Shown here: piece by piece, positions 14,995 through 25,685 of the stretch
Layout of the letters: the number at the start of each line of letters is the position of its first letter
How positions within the stretch are numbered: the stretch's first letter is position 1
Assembly: GCA_016742055.1 (NCBI GenBank)
Contig: JACVCK010000009.1
Span: 1-32,159, forward strand
Reading direction: 5' to 3'
Source of the DNA: Phycisphaerales bacterium
Lineage (GTDB): Bacteria; Planctomycetota; Phycisphaerae; Phycisphaerales; UBA1924
Length of the DNA stretch: 32,159 bases
Program-made: the position numbers and the translations under genes
Notes under the pieces: generated by a model
Databases searched by the model: none
What the model saw: only the letters and a program-made list of their open reading frames with translations
Told to the model about the DNA's origin: nothing

Positions 14995-17613
14995 ATGACC
15001 CCAGACCAGGACCTTCCGACCAATCCCGGCGAGAACCCCACGACGCCCGCGTCGCCGGGCTCTGGCCCCCGTTCCGGAACCGGCGCCTCCACGGCGCGCG
15101 AGCCGCTGCCCGAGCGGATCGGCGGCTACCGGGTGGTGCGCGAGTTGGGGCGCGGCGGCATGGGCGTGGTGTACCTGGCGCGCAAGGACGACGACCGCTT
15201 CCAGCGCACGGTGGCGATCAAGGTCGTCAAGCGCGGGATGGACACGGAGGACATCGTCCGCCGCTTCGAGACGGAGCGGCAGTTGCTGGCGGCGATGGAC
15301 CATCCCAACATCGCGCGGCTGCTGGACGGCGGGACGACGGAGGACGGCCGGCCCTACTTCGTCGTCGAGCACATCGAGGGCAAGCCGATCGACAAGTACT
15401 GCGACGAGAACCGGCTGAGCGTCGGGGAGCGTCTGCGGCTGTTCCTGAAGGTGTGCTCGGCGGTGCACTACGCGCACCAGAATCTGGTGGTGCACCGGGA
15501 CATCAAGCCGGGGAACATCCTGGTCACGAAGGAGGGCGAGCCGAAACTGCTGGACTTCGGCATCGCGAAGTTGCTGAACCCGGCGTTCGCGCCGGTGGCG
15601 CAGGACCCGACGTCGCCCTCGCTGCGCCTGATGACGCCCGAGTACGCCAGCCCGGAGCAGGTGCGGGGCGAGATGGTCGGCACGGCCAGCGACGTGTATT
15701 CGCTGGGCGTGCTGCTGTTCGAGTTGCTGACGGGGCACCGGCCCTACCGGCTCAAGACGCGCCTGCAGAGCGAGATCGAACGGATCATCTGCGAGGTCGA
15801 GCCCGAGAAGCCCAGCACGGCGGTGAGCAAGGTCGAGGAGATCGCGAGCGTCACGGGCTCCACGTCGATTACGCCGGCCTCGGTGGCGCTGACGCGCGAG
15901 AAGCGGCCCGACCGCCTCCGCCGCCGCCTCGAGGGCGACGTGGACAACATCGTGCTCATGGCGCTGCGCAAGGAGCCCAGGCGGCGGTACCAGTCGGCCA
16001 TGCAGTTCGCGGAGGACATCCGCAACCACCTCGAGGGCCGGCCGGTCATCGCGCGGCGCCCGACGCCGATCTACCGCGCGGCGAAGTTCGCGCGGCGGAA
16101 CCGTTACGGAGTCGCCGCGGCCGCGGCGGTGTTCCTGGCGCTGCTGCTGGGCGTGATCGGCACGAGCATCGGCATGCAGCGCGCGGTGGCGGCGGAGAAG
16201 GCCGCGGTGGCGCAGCGGGACCGGGCCGAGCGGCTGTTCGCCGAGGGGCGCGCGCTGGCCAACGCGTTCATCACGGAGTTCATGGACGCGGTCAAGCAAC
16301 TGCCGGGCTCTGTGGCGGCGCAGGAGTTGATCGTCCAGAAGGGCCTGGCGTACCTGGAGGGCGCGTCGGCGGAGGCCGGGGATGACCCGGCGTTCGTGGC
16401 GGAGTTGCAGCGCGGCTACCTGCGGATCGGCGGCATCCAGAGCGCGCTGCAGGGCAGCGGGCGGATGGACCGCCGTGCGGCGGAGGCGACGTTCCTGCGG
16501 GCGCGCGACATCGTGGACGAGGCGCGGGCGCGTCTGCGGACGCCCGATCCCCGGTTGACGGCCGGGGCAGGCCTGGCGCGTCTGCAACTGAGCCAGGTGT
16601 ACGAGGCGGTCAAGGAGCCGCTGAACGCCCGTCGGAATCTTGAGGAGGCGATCCCGCTCCTGCGCGAGGCGTCGCAACAGGGCGTCGACGTGCAGCGCCC
16701 GCTGCGGCTGGCCGAGTTGCAGCACGGCGACCTGCTGATGGACGCCGGGGATGTGGAGGCGGCCGCACGCTCGTTCGAGCAGTCGCTCACGGCGCGCGAG
16801 CAGGTCGTGGCGAGCGAGCGGACGCAGACCTCGCTGCGCGACCTGAGCACGATCCACAACCGGCTGGGCGACGTGGAGATGCGCCGCGGGCGCCATGCGC
16901 AGGCGGTGGAGCGGTACCGTGCGGCGCGGGACCTTCGCGTGGAGATCGAGCGGATGGAGCCCTCGGGCGAGCCGACGGCGCGGTCCATCCGCGACATCGC
17001 GATCTCGCGGTGGCTGCTGGCGCGTGCGCTGCAGCGGACCGGCGACCTGGAGGCGGCCGAGCGGGAGTTGCGGGCGGCGCACGGCGCCATTCGGCAACTC
17101 ACGGAGGCCGACCCCAACGACAGGCGGGTCGAGATGGACCTGGTCAACATCAGCAACACGCTGCAGCAACTCCTGACCGCCCAGGGCCGGCACGACGAGG
17201 CCGAGGCGGCTCTGCTGCCGGCGCTCGTGGCCACGGAGCGCGCCATCCTCACCCGGACGGACGATGCGGCGCTGCAGGAGCGGCTGGCCGACCTCCTGGC
17301 CGAGTACGGGCACCTGCGCACGCTGACCGGCGATCCGCGCGCGGCGCTGGCGTCGGTCGATCGGGCGCTGGTCATCATCGAGCGGCGGCGCGCGGAGAGC
17401 CCCACCAGCGCCTCCCTGCGGCTGACCTACGCCGGGATGCAGCGCATCCGCGCCAACGCGCTCATCGCCCTCGAGCGGTGGGACGAGGCCGAACGGAGTC
17501 TGACGCTCGCCCTTGATGCGGCCAACGCTCCCGACGTTCGGGCGGACGCCACGACGCTGATCGCGGAGATCGAGGCGTCGCTGCGGGACGTGGCGGCGCG
17601 TCGCAGGCCCTGA
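14995..17613 (+). CDS. transmembrane Ser/Thr protein kinase with helical-repeat (TPR-like) tail
   Basis: This is an 872-residue protein. After a Pro/Thr-rich N-terminus (1-40), the PknB-type kinase domain (about 45-350) has LGRGGMGVVY (51-60), Lys76 (VAIKVV), HRDIKPGN (167-174), D187-F-G, and the APE equivalent TPEYASPEQ. It is an RD kinase with all key residues. Around 255-310 is an insert rich in charged and Ser/Thr residues. One membrane helix spans about 373-393. From 400 to the end the protein is helical with repeated Ala/Leu/Glu patterns, as in the TPR tails of planctomycete kinases. The gene converges with a phosphatase gene 34 bp away. Confidence 0.93.
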   Translation: MTPDQDLPTNPGENPTTPASPGSGPRSGTGASTAREPLPERIGGYRVVRELGRGGMGVVYLARKDDDRFQRTVAIKVVKRGMDTEDIVRRFETERQLLAAMDHPNIARLLDGGTTEDGRPYFVVEHIEGKPIDKYCDENRLSVGERLRLFLKVCSAVHYAHQNLVVHRDIKPGNILVTKEGEPKLLDFGIAKLLNPAFAPVAQDPTSPSLRLMTPEYASPEQVRGEMVGTASDVYSLGVLLFELLTGHRPYRLKTRLQSEIERIICEVEPEKPSTAVSKVEEIASVTGSTSITPASVALTREKRPDRLRRRLEGDVDNIVLMALRKEPRRRYQSAMQFAEDIRNHLEGRPVIARRPTPIYRAAKFARRNRYGVAAAAAVFLALLLGVIGTSIGMQRAVAAEKAAVAQRDRAERLFAEGRALANAFITEFMDAVKQLPGSVAAQELIVQKGLAYLEGASAEAGDDPAFVAELQRGYLRIGGIQSALQGSGRMDRRAAEATFLRARDIVDEARARLRTPDPRLTAGAGLARLQLSQVYEAVKEPLNARRNLEEAIPLLREASQQGVDVQRPLRLAELQHGDLLMDAGDVEAAARSFEQSLTAREQVVASERTQTSLRDLSTIHNRLGDVEMRRGRHAQAVERYRAARDLRVEIERMEPSGEPTARSIRDIAISRWLLARALQRTGDLEAAERELRAAHGAIRQLTEADPNDRRVEMDLVNISNTLQQLLTAQGRHDEAEAALLPALVATERAILTRTDDAALQERLADLLAEYGHLRTLTGDPRAALASVDRALVIIERRRAESPTSASLRLTYAGMQRIRANALIALERWDEAERSLTLALDAANAPDVRADATTLIAEIEASLRDVAARRRP

Positions 17614-17647
17614 GGCGGATCGGCGGGGGCGCCTTGGAGGGTCCCGC

Positions 17648-19150
17648 TCACGCGTCGAGCGGGATGCTGATCTCGACGACGAGGGTGTCGTCGGCCGGGG
17701 GGCCGAAGCGGAACTGGTCCACGCTCTGGAGCACGGCTGCGGCGACGGCGCCGGAGCCAGCTTCGCCGTTGAGGCCGGCGATGATGCGTTGCAGGCCGTC
17801 GATGCGGAGCATGCGCCCGTCCCGGTCGCGCGCTTCGGTGGCGCCGTCGGTGTAGGCGATGAGCACGTCGCCCGGGCCGAAGGGCATGCCTTCCTGGCCG
17901 TGCTGGAAGTCGTCGCCGTGTGCGGCGCCGAGCACGAAGGCGGTGGAGTCGAGCCGGTGGATGGCGCCGTCGAGCGTGCGGATGAAGGCGGGCGGATGGC
18001 CGCCGGAGGCCCATTCGAGGGTGCCCACGGTTCGTCCGCCGTGGCCCTTGCCGGAGGGGTTGGGATCGACGCGCGCGCAGAGGGCCGTGACGTAGACGCT
18101 GTGGGAGGCGAGGGTGAGGTGGATGTAGCGGTTGAGCGCTTCGAGGATCCGTCCGGGGGGCGCCTCGGGCTCTTCACCGAAGAGGCGGTCGAGTTCGCCG
18201 TAGAGGCGGTTGACGGTCAGCGCCGCGGGGATGCCGTGCCCGGTGACGTCGAGGATGACGACGCTGAGCATGGGCATGGGGCCCCGGGGCGAGGGGCAGA
18301 AGCGTGAGTAGAGGTAGTCGCCGCCGATCTGGCGCATGGGCTCGTAGCGGTAGTGGAGCCGGACGGGGCCTTCTTCGATGGGCTTGGGGAAGAGGGCCTC
18401 GTGGATGCGCCGGGCGTCGGTGAGTTCCTGGCGCATCTCGCCGTAGCGGCGCTTGAGGGCGCCGTACTGGAAGCGGCTGTGGAATCGGGATTGCCGCCAC
18501 CAGCAGATCGCGGCGCCGGGCACGGCGACGAAGGGCGAGGCGAGAATCGCCACGAGCGGCCCCACCCAGCCGGAGGCGTACACGATCACCAGCAGCGCGT
18601 GCACCACGAGCAGCGGCACGATCGGCCGGATCGACTCCCGGGCCGTCCACGGCAGGAACATGCACGCGAAGAAGTGCGTGAAGAAGATGCCGGACAGCAG
18701 CGAAGCCGATGCCAGATCGCCGGCGGAGAAGGGCTGTCCCGCCGGCGTCATCACGCGGCTGACGAACTCGACCTGCACGATGCCCGCGGCGAAACCGAGC
18801 ACGCCATTGATGACGATCAGCCAAAACACCAGCCGCAGGAGCGATTCCCGCGCCAATAGGTGCTTCCGGACGTACATCAGCGCGGCGATATAGAGGACCA
18901 GCCCGGGGACGCTCAGAAGAGCGACGATGGCGGCGCCGATCCGGGTCGCGCGGATGACGCGGGCCTTTTCGTCTTCAGGCACACCCCCGACGCTGATCCC
19001 GAACCCAAACGCCGGCACGAGAGTCACGAGAACAGAGAGGCCGCTGAGCACAAGCACGACGCTCGCGTACCACAAGAACCGCCGGCGGAGCCAGCGCTCG
19101 CGGGCCAGTTCGAATTCCTCGCGAAACTCGCTCGTGAAGGTGGAGGTCAT
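17648..19150 (-). CDS. membrane-anchored SpoIIE/RsbU-type PP2C phosphatase
   Basis: This is a 500-residue protein. Residues 25-215 contain about six membrane helices with no recognised sensor family. Residues 228-258 form a likely signalling helix or coiled coil. The PPM/SpoIIE domain (about 262-498) has the metal-binding GGD278Y, ILD301VTGHGIPAAL, WASGGHPPAF, a YTDGATEARD motif and a final ADDTLVV motif. This family removes phosphate from Ser/Thr of anti-sigma-antagonists or other partners. The convergent kinase at 14995 makes a kinase/phosphatase pair; there is no STAS or anti-sigma gene nearby. Confidence 0.93.
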   Translation of the reverse strand: MTSTFTSEFREEFELARERWLRRRFLWYASVVLVLSGLSVLVTLVPAFGFGISVGGVPEDEKARVIRATRIGAAIVALLSVPGLVLYIAALMYVRKHLLARESLLRLVFWLIVINGVLGFAAGIVQVEFVSRVMTPAGQPFSAGDLASASLLSGIFFTHFFACMFLPWTARESIRPIVPLLVVHALLVIVYASGWVGPLVAILASPFVAVPGAAICWWRQSRFHSRFQYGALKRRYGEMRQELTDARRIHEALFPKPIEEGPVRLHYRYEPMRQIGGDYLYSRFCPSPRGPMPMLSVVILDVTGHGIPAALTVNRLYGELDRLFGEEPEAPPGRILEALNRYIHLTLASHSVYVTALCARVDPNPSGKGHGGRTVGTLEWASGGHPPAFIRTLDGAIHRLDSTAFVLGAAHGDDFQHGQEGMPFGPGDVLIAYTDGATEARDRDGRMLRIDGLQRIIAGLNGEAGSGAVAAAVLQSVDQFRFGPPADDTLVVEISIPLDA

Positions 19151-19200
19151 GGCGCTTCGGACCGGTCGGGGGCCTCAGGGTACCACAGCGGGCGGGGCGG

Positions 19201-19803
19201 CTAACGGGGGCCGTCCGTCCGGTTCGCGCCGGGGACCCAGAGCACGTCGCCCCCCGCGGACGCATTCGCGACGCGGGAGAGGACGAACAGCAGGTCCGAG
19301 ACGCGGTTGAGGTACACGACGGCGTGACGATTGGTGGCCGCAGGCTCGGCGGCGATGAGGGCCGTCGCGTCGCGCTCGGCGCGCCGGACGGTGGCGCGGG
19401 CCAGGTGCAGCGCCGCGGCGAGGCGGGTTCCGCCGGGGAGGACGAAGGAGTTGAGCGGTTTGAGGTCCGCGTTGAAGCGGTCGATCACGCCCTCGAGGCG
19501 GGTGGTCTGCTCGGGCGAGACGCGCAGGCGCTTGCCGGGCTGCTCGTCGGCGCCGATGGGCGTGCAGAGGTCGGCGCCGACGTCGAAGAGGTCCTGCTGG
19601 ACCGAGAGCAGGACGGCGCGGATGGCGCCCTCCTCGCCCTCCGCGGCGCACTCCACCACGGCCATGCCGAGCGCGGCGTTGGCTTCATCGACGGCGCCGT
19701 AGGCGCCGACTCGGATGGAGGTCTTGGGCACGACCGTCCCGTCGCCGAGCATGCACTCGCCGTCGTCGCCGAACCTGGTGTAGATGCGGGTGAGGTGGAC
19801 CAT
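19201..19803 (-). CDS. PduO-type ATP:cob(I)alamin adenosyltransferase
   Basis: This enzyme transfers the adenosyl group of ATP to cob(I)alamin, giving adenosylcobalamin. The 200-residue length is normal for the PduO/ATR (PF01923) family. The N-terminal ATP-binding signature TRFGDDGECMLGDG (9-22), VPK (25-27) and RVGAYGAVDEANAALG are present, as is the C-terminal YLNRVSDLLFVLSRVAN. Three such helical subunits normally form a trimer. It lies 79 bp downstream of fusA with a terminator between them, so it probably has its own promoter: TACACT ends 7 nt before the ATG and there is no ribosome site, which suggests a leaderless mRNA. No riboswitch precedes it, although a cobalamin riboswitch is elsewhere in the window. 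Confidence 0.94.
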   Translation of the reverse strand: MVHLTRIYTRFGDDGECMLGDGTVVPKTSIRVGAYGAVDEANAALGMAVVECAAEGEEGAIRAVLLSVQQDLFDVGADLCTPIGADEQPGKRLRVSPEQTTRLEGVIDRFNADLKPLNSFVLPGGTRLAAALHLARATVRRAERDATALIAAEPAATNRHAVVYLNRVSDLLFVLSRVANASAGGDVLWVPGANRTDGPR

Positions 19804-19810
19804 GAGCGGC

Positions 19811-19816
19811 AGTGTA
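19811..19816 (-). promoter_or_regulatory. candidate -10 box of the adenosyltransferase gene (leaderless)
   Basis: Minus strand TACACT is separated from the ATG by GCCGCTC (7 nt), so transcription would begin at or next to the start codon. No convincing -35 box was found. Confidence 0.35.
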
Positions 19817-19826
19817 GGAGAACGAA

Positions 19827-19856
19827 CAGCGCCCGACGTCGAAACGCCGGGCGCTG
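19827..19856 (-). terminator. terminator of fusA
   Basis: CAGCGCCCG (19827-19835) pairs with CGGGCGCTG (19848-19856), 9 bp perfect, with a further inner CGT/ACG pairing. On the minus strand it starts 25 nt after the fusA stop and is followed by TTCGTTCTCC. Confidence 0.65.
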
Positions 19857-19881
19857 GGCGGGATGCGAGTGGGATGGCGGA

Positions 19882-22005
19882 TCAGGCGGTCGCGGCGACC
19901 ACTTCCTTGGCCATGTTCGGCGGGAGCGGACGGTACTCGAGGGGCTCCATGGAGGCCGAGGCGCGGCCCTGTGACATGGAGCGGAGCGTGGTTGTGTAGC
20001 CGAAGAGTTCGGAGAGCGGGATTTCGGCGGTGATGAGGCGGACCACGCCGCGCTCTTCGGTTTCGACGATCATGCCGCGCCGGGAGGCGACGTCGCCGGT
20101 GACGTTGCCGAAGTACTCGTCGGGGACGGTGATGACAACCTTCATGACGGGCTCGAGGAGGGTCATGCCGGCCTTGGTGCAGGCCTCCTGGAGCGCGAGG
20201 CGTCCGGCCTGCTCGAAGGCGACCTGCGAGGAGTCGACGGGGTGGTAGGAGCCGTCGACGAGGGTGACCTTGATGTTGATGAGTTGATATCCGGCCATGA
20301 CGCCCGAGAGGGCCGCCTGGCGGGCGCCGTATTCGACGGAGGGGACGAACTCCTTGGGGATGCGCCCCTGGGAAATCTTGTTGTCGAAGGCGAAGTTGTC
20401 GCTGAAGTCGAGGCCTTCCTCGGCGGCCTGGGCGGCGGTGAAGGGCTCGAGGGTGATGGTGCAGTCGCCGAACTGGCCGCGGCCGCCGGTCTGCTTGACG
20501 AACTTGCCTCGAACATTGGCGGCGGTCTTGGTGATGGCCTCGCGGTAGGAGACGCGGGGCTTGCCGACGTCCACGTTGATCTTCATGTCGCGAACGAGTT
20601 TGTTCTTGATGATTTCGAGGTGGAGTTCGCCCATGCCGGCGATGATGGTCTGGCCGGTTTCTTCGTCGAAGTGGGAGCGGAAGGAGGGGTCTTCGCGCCG
20701 GATGACGCCCAGGGCGTTGGAGAGTTTCTGCTTGTCGTCGGCGGTCTTGGGCTCGATGGACATCGAGATGACCGGCTCGGGGAAGGTCATGCGCTCGAGG
20801 ATGATGGGGTTGTCGGGGTCGCAGAGCGTGTCGCCGGTCATGGAGTCCTTCATGCCGACCACGGCGACGATGTTGCCCGAGCCGACCTCGTCGAGGGCGT
20901 TGCGGTGCTGGGCGTGCATCTCGAAGATGCGGCTGCAGATCTCTCGCTTGCCGTTGCCGGGGTTGAGGACGCGGGTGCCCTTGGTGAGTTTGCCGGAGTA
21001 GATGCGGAGGTAGGTCAGGTCGCCGTGGGCGTCGGAGACGACCTTGAAGACCAGCGCCGAGAAGGGCGCGGACGAGTCGTGCGGGCGGGAGAGGCGCTTA
21101 TCCTTGTCCTTGGGATCGATGCCCTGGACCTCTTCGACTTCGGTGGGCGCGGGGAGGTAGTCCACCACGGCGTCGAGCAGCAACTGCACGCCGACGTTGC
21201 GGAGCGCCGCGCCGGCGAGCACGGGGAAGCACTTGCGGGTGACGGTTCCCTTGCGGATGGCGGCCTTGATCTCGGCCTCGGAGATGGGCTCGTCGTTGAG
21301 GAACTTCTCGGTGAGCGAGTCGTCCATCTCGGCGGCCTTCTCGATGAGCGTGTGGCGCCAGATCTCGGCCATGTCCTTGAGGTCGTCGGGGACGTCGGTT
21401 TCGGTGACCTTGGCGCCCTGGTCCTCGGCGGAGAAGTAGAAGGCCCGCATGCGGACCAGGTCGATGATGCCCTTGAGTTCGTTGCCGCGCCCGATGGGCA
21501 GTTGGATGGCGACGGCGTTGGCGCCGAGGCGCTTGAGGATCGAGTTGAACGAGAACTCGAAGTCGGCGCCGACCTTGTCCATCTTGTTGATGAAGCAGAG
21601 CCGGGGGACGCGGTAGCGGTCGGCCTGGCGCCAGACGGTCTCGGACTGGGCCTCGACGCCTTCCTTGCCGTCGAACACGGCGACGGCGCCGTCGAGGACG
21701 CGGAGCGAGCGTTCGACTTCGATGGTGAAGTCGACGTGCCCGGGGGTGTCGATCAGGTTCATCTTGTAGACCTGACCGTCCTTCTCCCAGGGGCAGGTGG
21801 TGGCGGCGGACTGGATGGTGATGCCGCGCTCCTGCTCTTCCTGCAGGAAGTCCATGGTCGCGGTGCCCTCGTGGACCTCGCCGAGTTTGTAGGTCTTGCC
21901 GGTGTAGAAGAGGATGCGCTCGGAGACGGTGGTCTTGCCCGCGTCGATGTGGGCGCAGATGCCGAAGTTGCGACAGAACCGGAGGTCGGTGGAGAACATG
22001 GACAT
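19882..22005 (-). CDS. fusA: elongation factor G
   Basis: EF-G is the GTPase that translocates tRNA-mRNA on the ribosome. The 707-residue protein has all GTPase motifs: AHIDAGKTT (18-26), switch I RGITIQSAAT (60-69), DTPGH (86-90) and NKMDK (140-144). Later domains follow the family (GRGQFGDCTITLEP, then EPVMKVVITVPDEYFGNVTGD). Switch I has GITIQ where most bacterial EF-G have GITIT; this resembles mitochondrial mtEFG1 and the spdEFG1 type of spirochaetes and planctomycetes, so it may be that paralogue. It is not beside rpsL, rpsG or tuf. ATG 22005 is used, with ATG 21999 as an alternative. Confidence 0.96.
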   Translation of the reverse strand: MSMFSTDLRFCRNFGICAHIDAGKTTVSERILFYTGKTYKLGEVHEGTATMDFLQEEQERGITIQSAATTCPWEKDGQVYKMNLIDTPGHVDFTIEVERSLRVLDGAVAVFDGKEGVEAQSETVWRQADRYRVPRLCFINKMDKVGADFEFSFNSILKRLGANAVAIQLPIGRGNELKGIIDLVRMRAFYFSAEDQGAKVTETDVPDDLKDMAEIWRHTLIEKAAEMDDSLTEKFLNDEPISEAEIKAAIRKGTVTRKCFPVLAGAALRNVGVQLLLDAVVDYLPAPTEVEEVQGIDPKDKDKRLSRPHDSSAPFSALVFKVVSDAHGDLTYLRIYSGKLTKGTRVLNPGNGKREICSRIFEMHAQHRNALDEVGSGNIVAVVGMKDSMTGDTLCDPDNPIILERMTFPEPVISMSIEPKTADDKQKLSNALGVIRREDPSFRSHFDEETGQTIIAGMGELHLEIIKNKLVRDMKINVDVGKPRVSYREAITKTAANVRGKFVKQTGGRGQFGDCTITLEPFTAAQAAEEGLDFSDNFAFDNKISQGRIPKEFVPSVEYGARQAALSGVMAGYQLINIKVTLVDGSYHPVDSSQVAFEQAGRLALQEACTKAGMTLLEPVMKVVITVPDEYFGNVTGDVASRRGMIVETEERGVVRLITAEIPLSELFGYTTTLRSMSQGRASASMEPLEYRPLPPNMAKEVVAATA

Positions 22006-22231
22006 GGTGGGTTGCCTTGCTGGGAGCGTTCTGCTCGGTCGGTCTGGCGCGCCGCGTGGACCGCGGAGCGCGATGGGTTCGCTGTCGTGAAGGGCCCCGT
22101 CGATTCAGGGACGGATAGATCGGCCCGGGACGGATCTGGATGAAGGGTCGGCCCGCGTCGGTCCGCGACGGACCGGGGCCGCATCAGGATTCGGACGCAC
22201 GCGCCGCGAAGAGTCCGCGGGCGTGCGGTCC

Positions 22232-22267
22232 TCATCGGGCCTCGTCGTCCGGGTCGGAAGAGCTCAT
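22232..22267 (-). CDS. possible leader peptide (MSSSDPDDEAR) in the fusA 5' UTR
   Basis: This is an 11-codon ORF with an ATG preceded by GGGAG at 8 nt, better than the ribosome site of fusA itself. It is very acidic. It sits about 57 nt after the predicted transcription start and about 226 nt before the fusA ATG. It could couple fusA expression to translation conditions, or be chance. Confidence 0.3.
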   Translation of the reverse strand: MSSSDPDDEAR

Positions 22268-22330
22268 GGGGTGGCTCCCGAATGGACGTGCGGGCAACGG
22301 GAATCGGCCTGCGGCCGACCCCAGACCACA

Positions 22331-22358
22331 ATACTAACGCCCGCAGGGGCGCCGTCAA
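22331..22358 (-). promoter_or_regulatory. fusA promoter
   Basis: On the minus strand, TTGACG (22358-22353), a 16-nt spacer and TAGTAT (22336-22331) give a good sigma70 promoter. Transcription would start near 22324. Confidence 0.65.
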
Positions 22359-22406
22359 GATCCGGGAAGCAGCCGGTGGCGGGTCCTCTTTGAACCCTAA
22401 CGCAAG

Positions 22407-22435
22407 CCGGGCGCGGCCTTCGCGGCCGCGCCCGG
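22407..22435 (-). terminator. terminator of the prolyl oligopeptidase gene
   Basis: CCGGGCGCGGCC (22407-22418) and GGCCGCGCCCGG (22424-22435) form a perfect 12-bp stem with a 5-nt loop, 34 bp after the prolyl oligopeptidase stop on the minus strand and just upstream of the fusA promoter. The T-content after it is low (CTTGCGTTAG). Confidence 0.6.
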
Positions 22436-22469
22436 GGGTTGGAGTCTCAAACCGGCCTCACCCGGCGCG

Positions 22470-24623
<2,154 letters not shown>

Positions 24624-24703
24624 GGGGTTGGTCTCCTGGCTTGGCCGGCGAACGCCGGACCGTGTGGCTGATGGTACCGGCCCGCCCGGGGGCGGTGGCG
24701 GTC

Positions 24704-25651
<948 letters not shown>

Positions 25652-25685
25652 CGGTTTGGAGTCCTTCGCGCCCTGCGTCGGGCGT

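Larger units (their letters stand above)
22006..22469 (-). other. 464-bp gene-free region: fusA leader, promoter and upstream terminator
   Basis: The gap holds the fusA promoter (22331-22358), a leader of about 320 nt with an 11-codon ORF (22232-22267), a small hairpin CGGTCCG 22159-22165 with CGGACCG 22169-22175, and the terminator of the next gene (22407-22435). No known riboswitch family was recognised in the leader. Confidence 0.55.

Noticed and set aside
14665-18177. Minus-strand open frame of more than 1100 codons opposite the second kinase
   Set aside because: It lies opposite a complete kinase gene with all catalytic motifs; low-complexity Arg-rich translation and no family features.
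21759-22358. Minus-strand frame running from the fusA leader into fusA
   Set aside because: It overlaps the confirmed EF-G frame for about 250 bp and its translation is an Arg/Pro-rich string with no ribosome site or homology.
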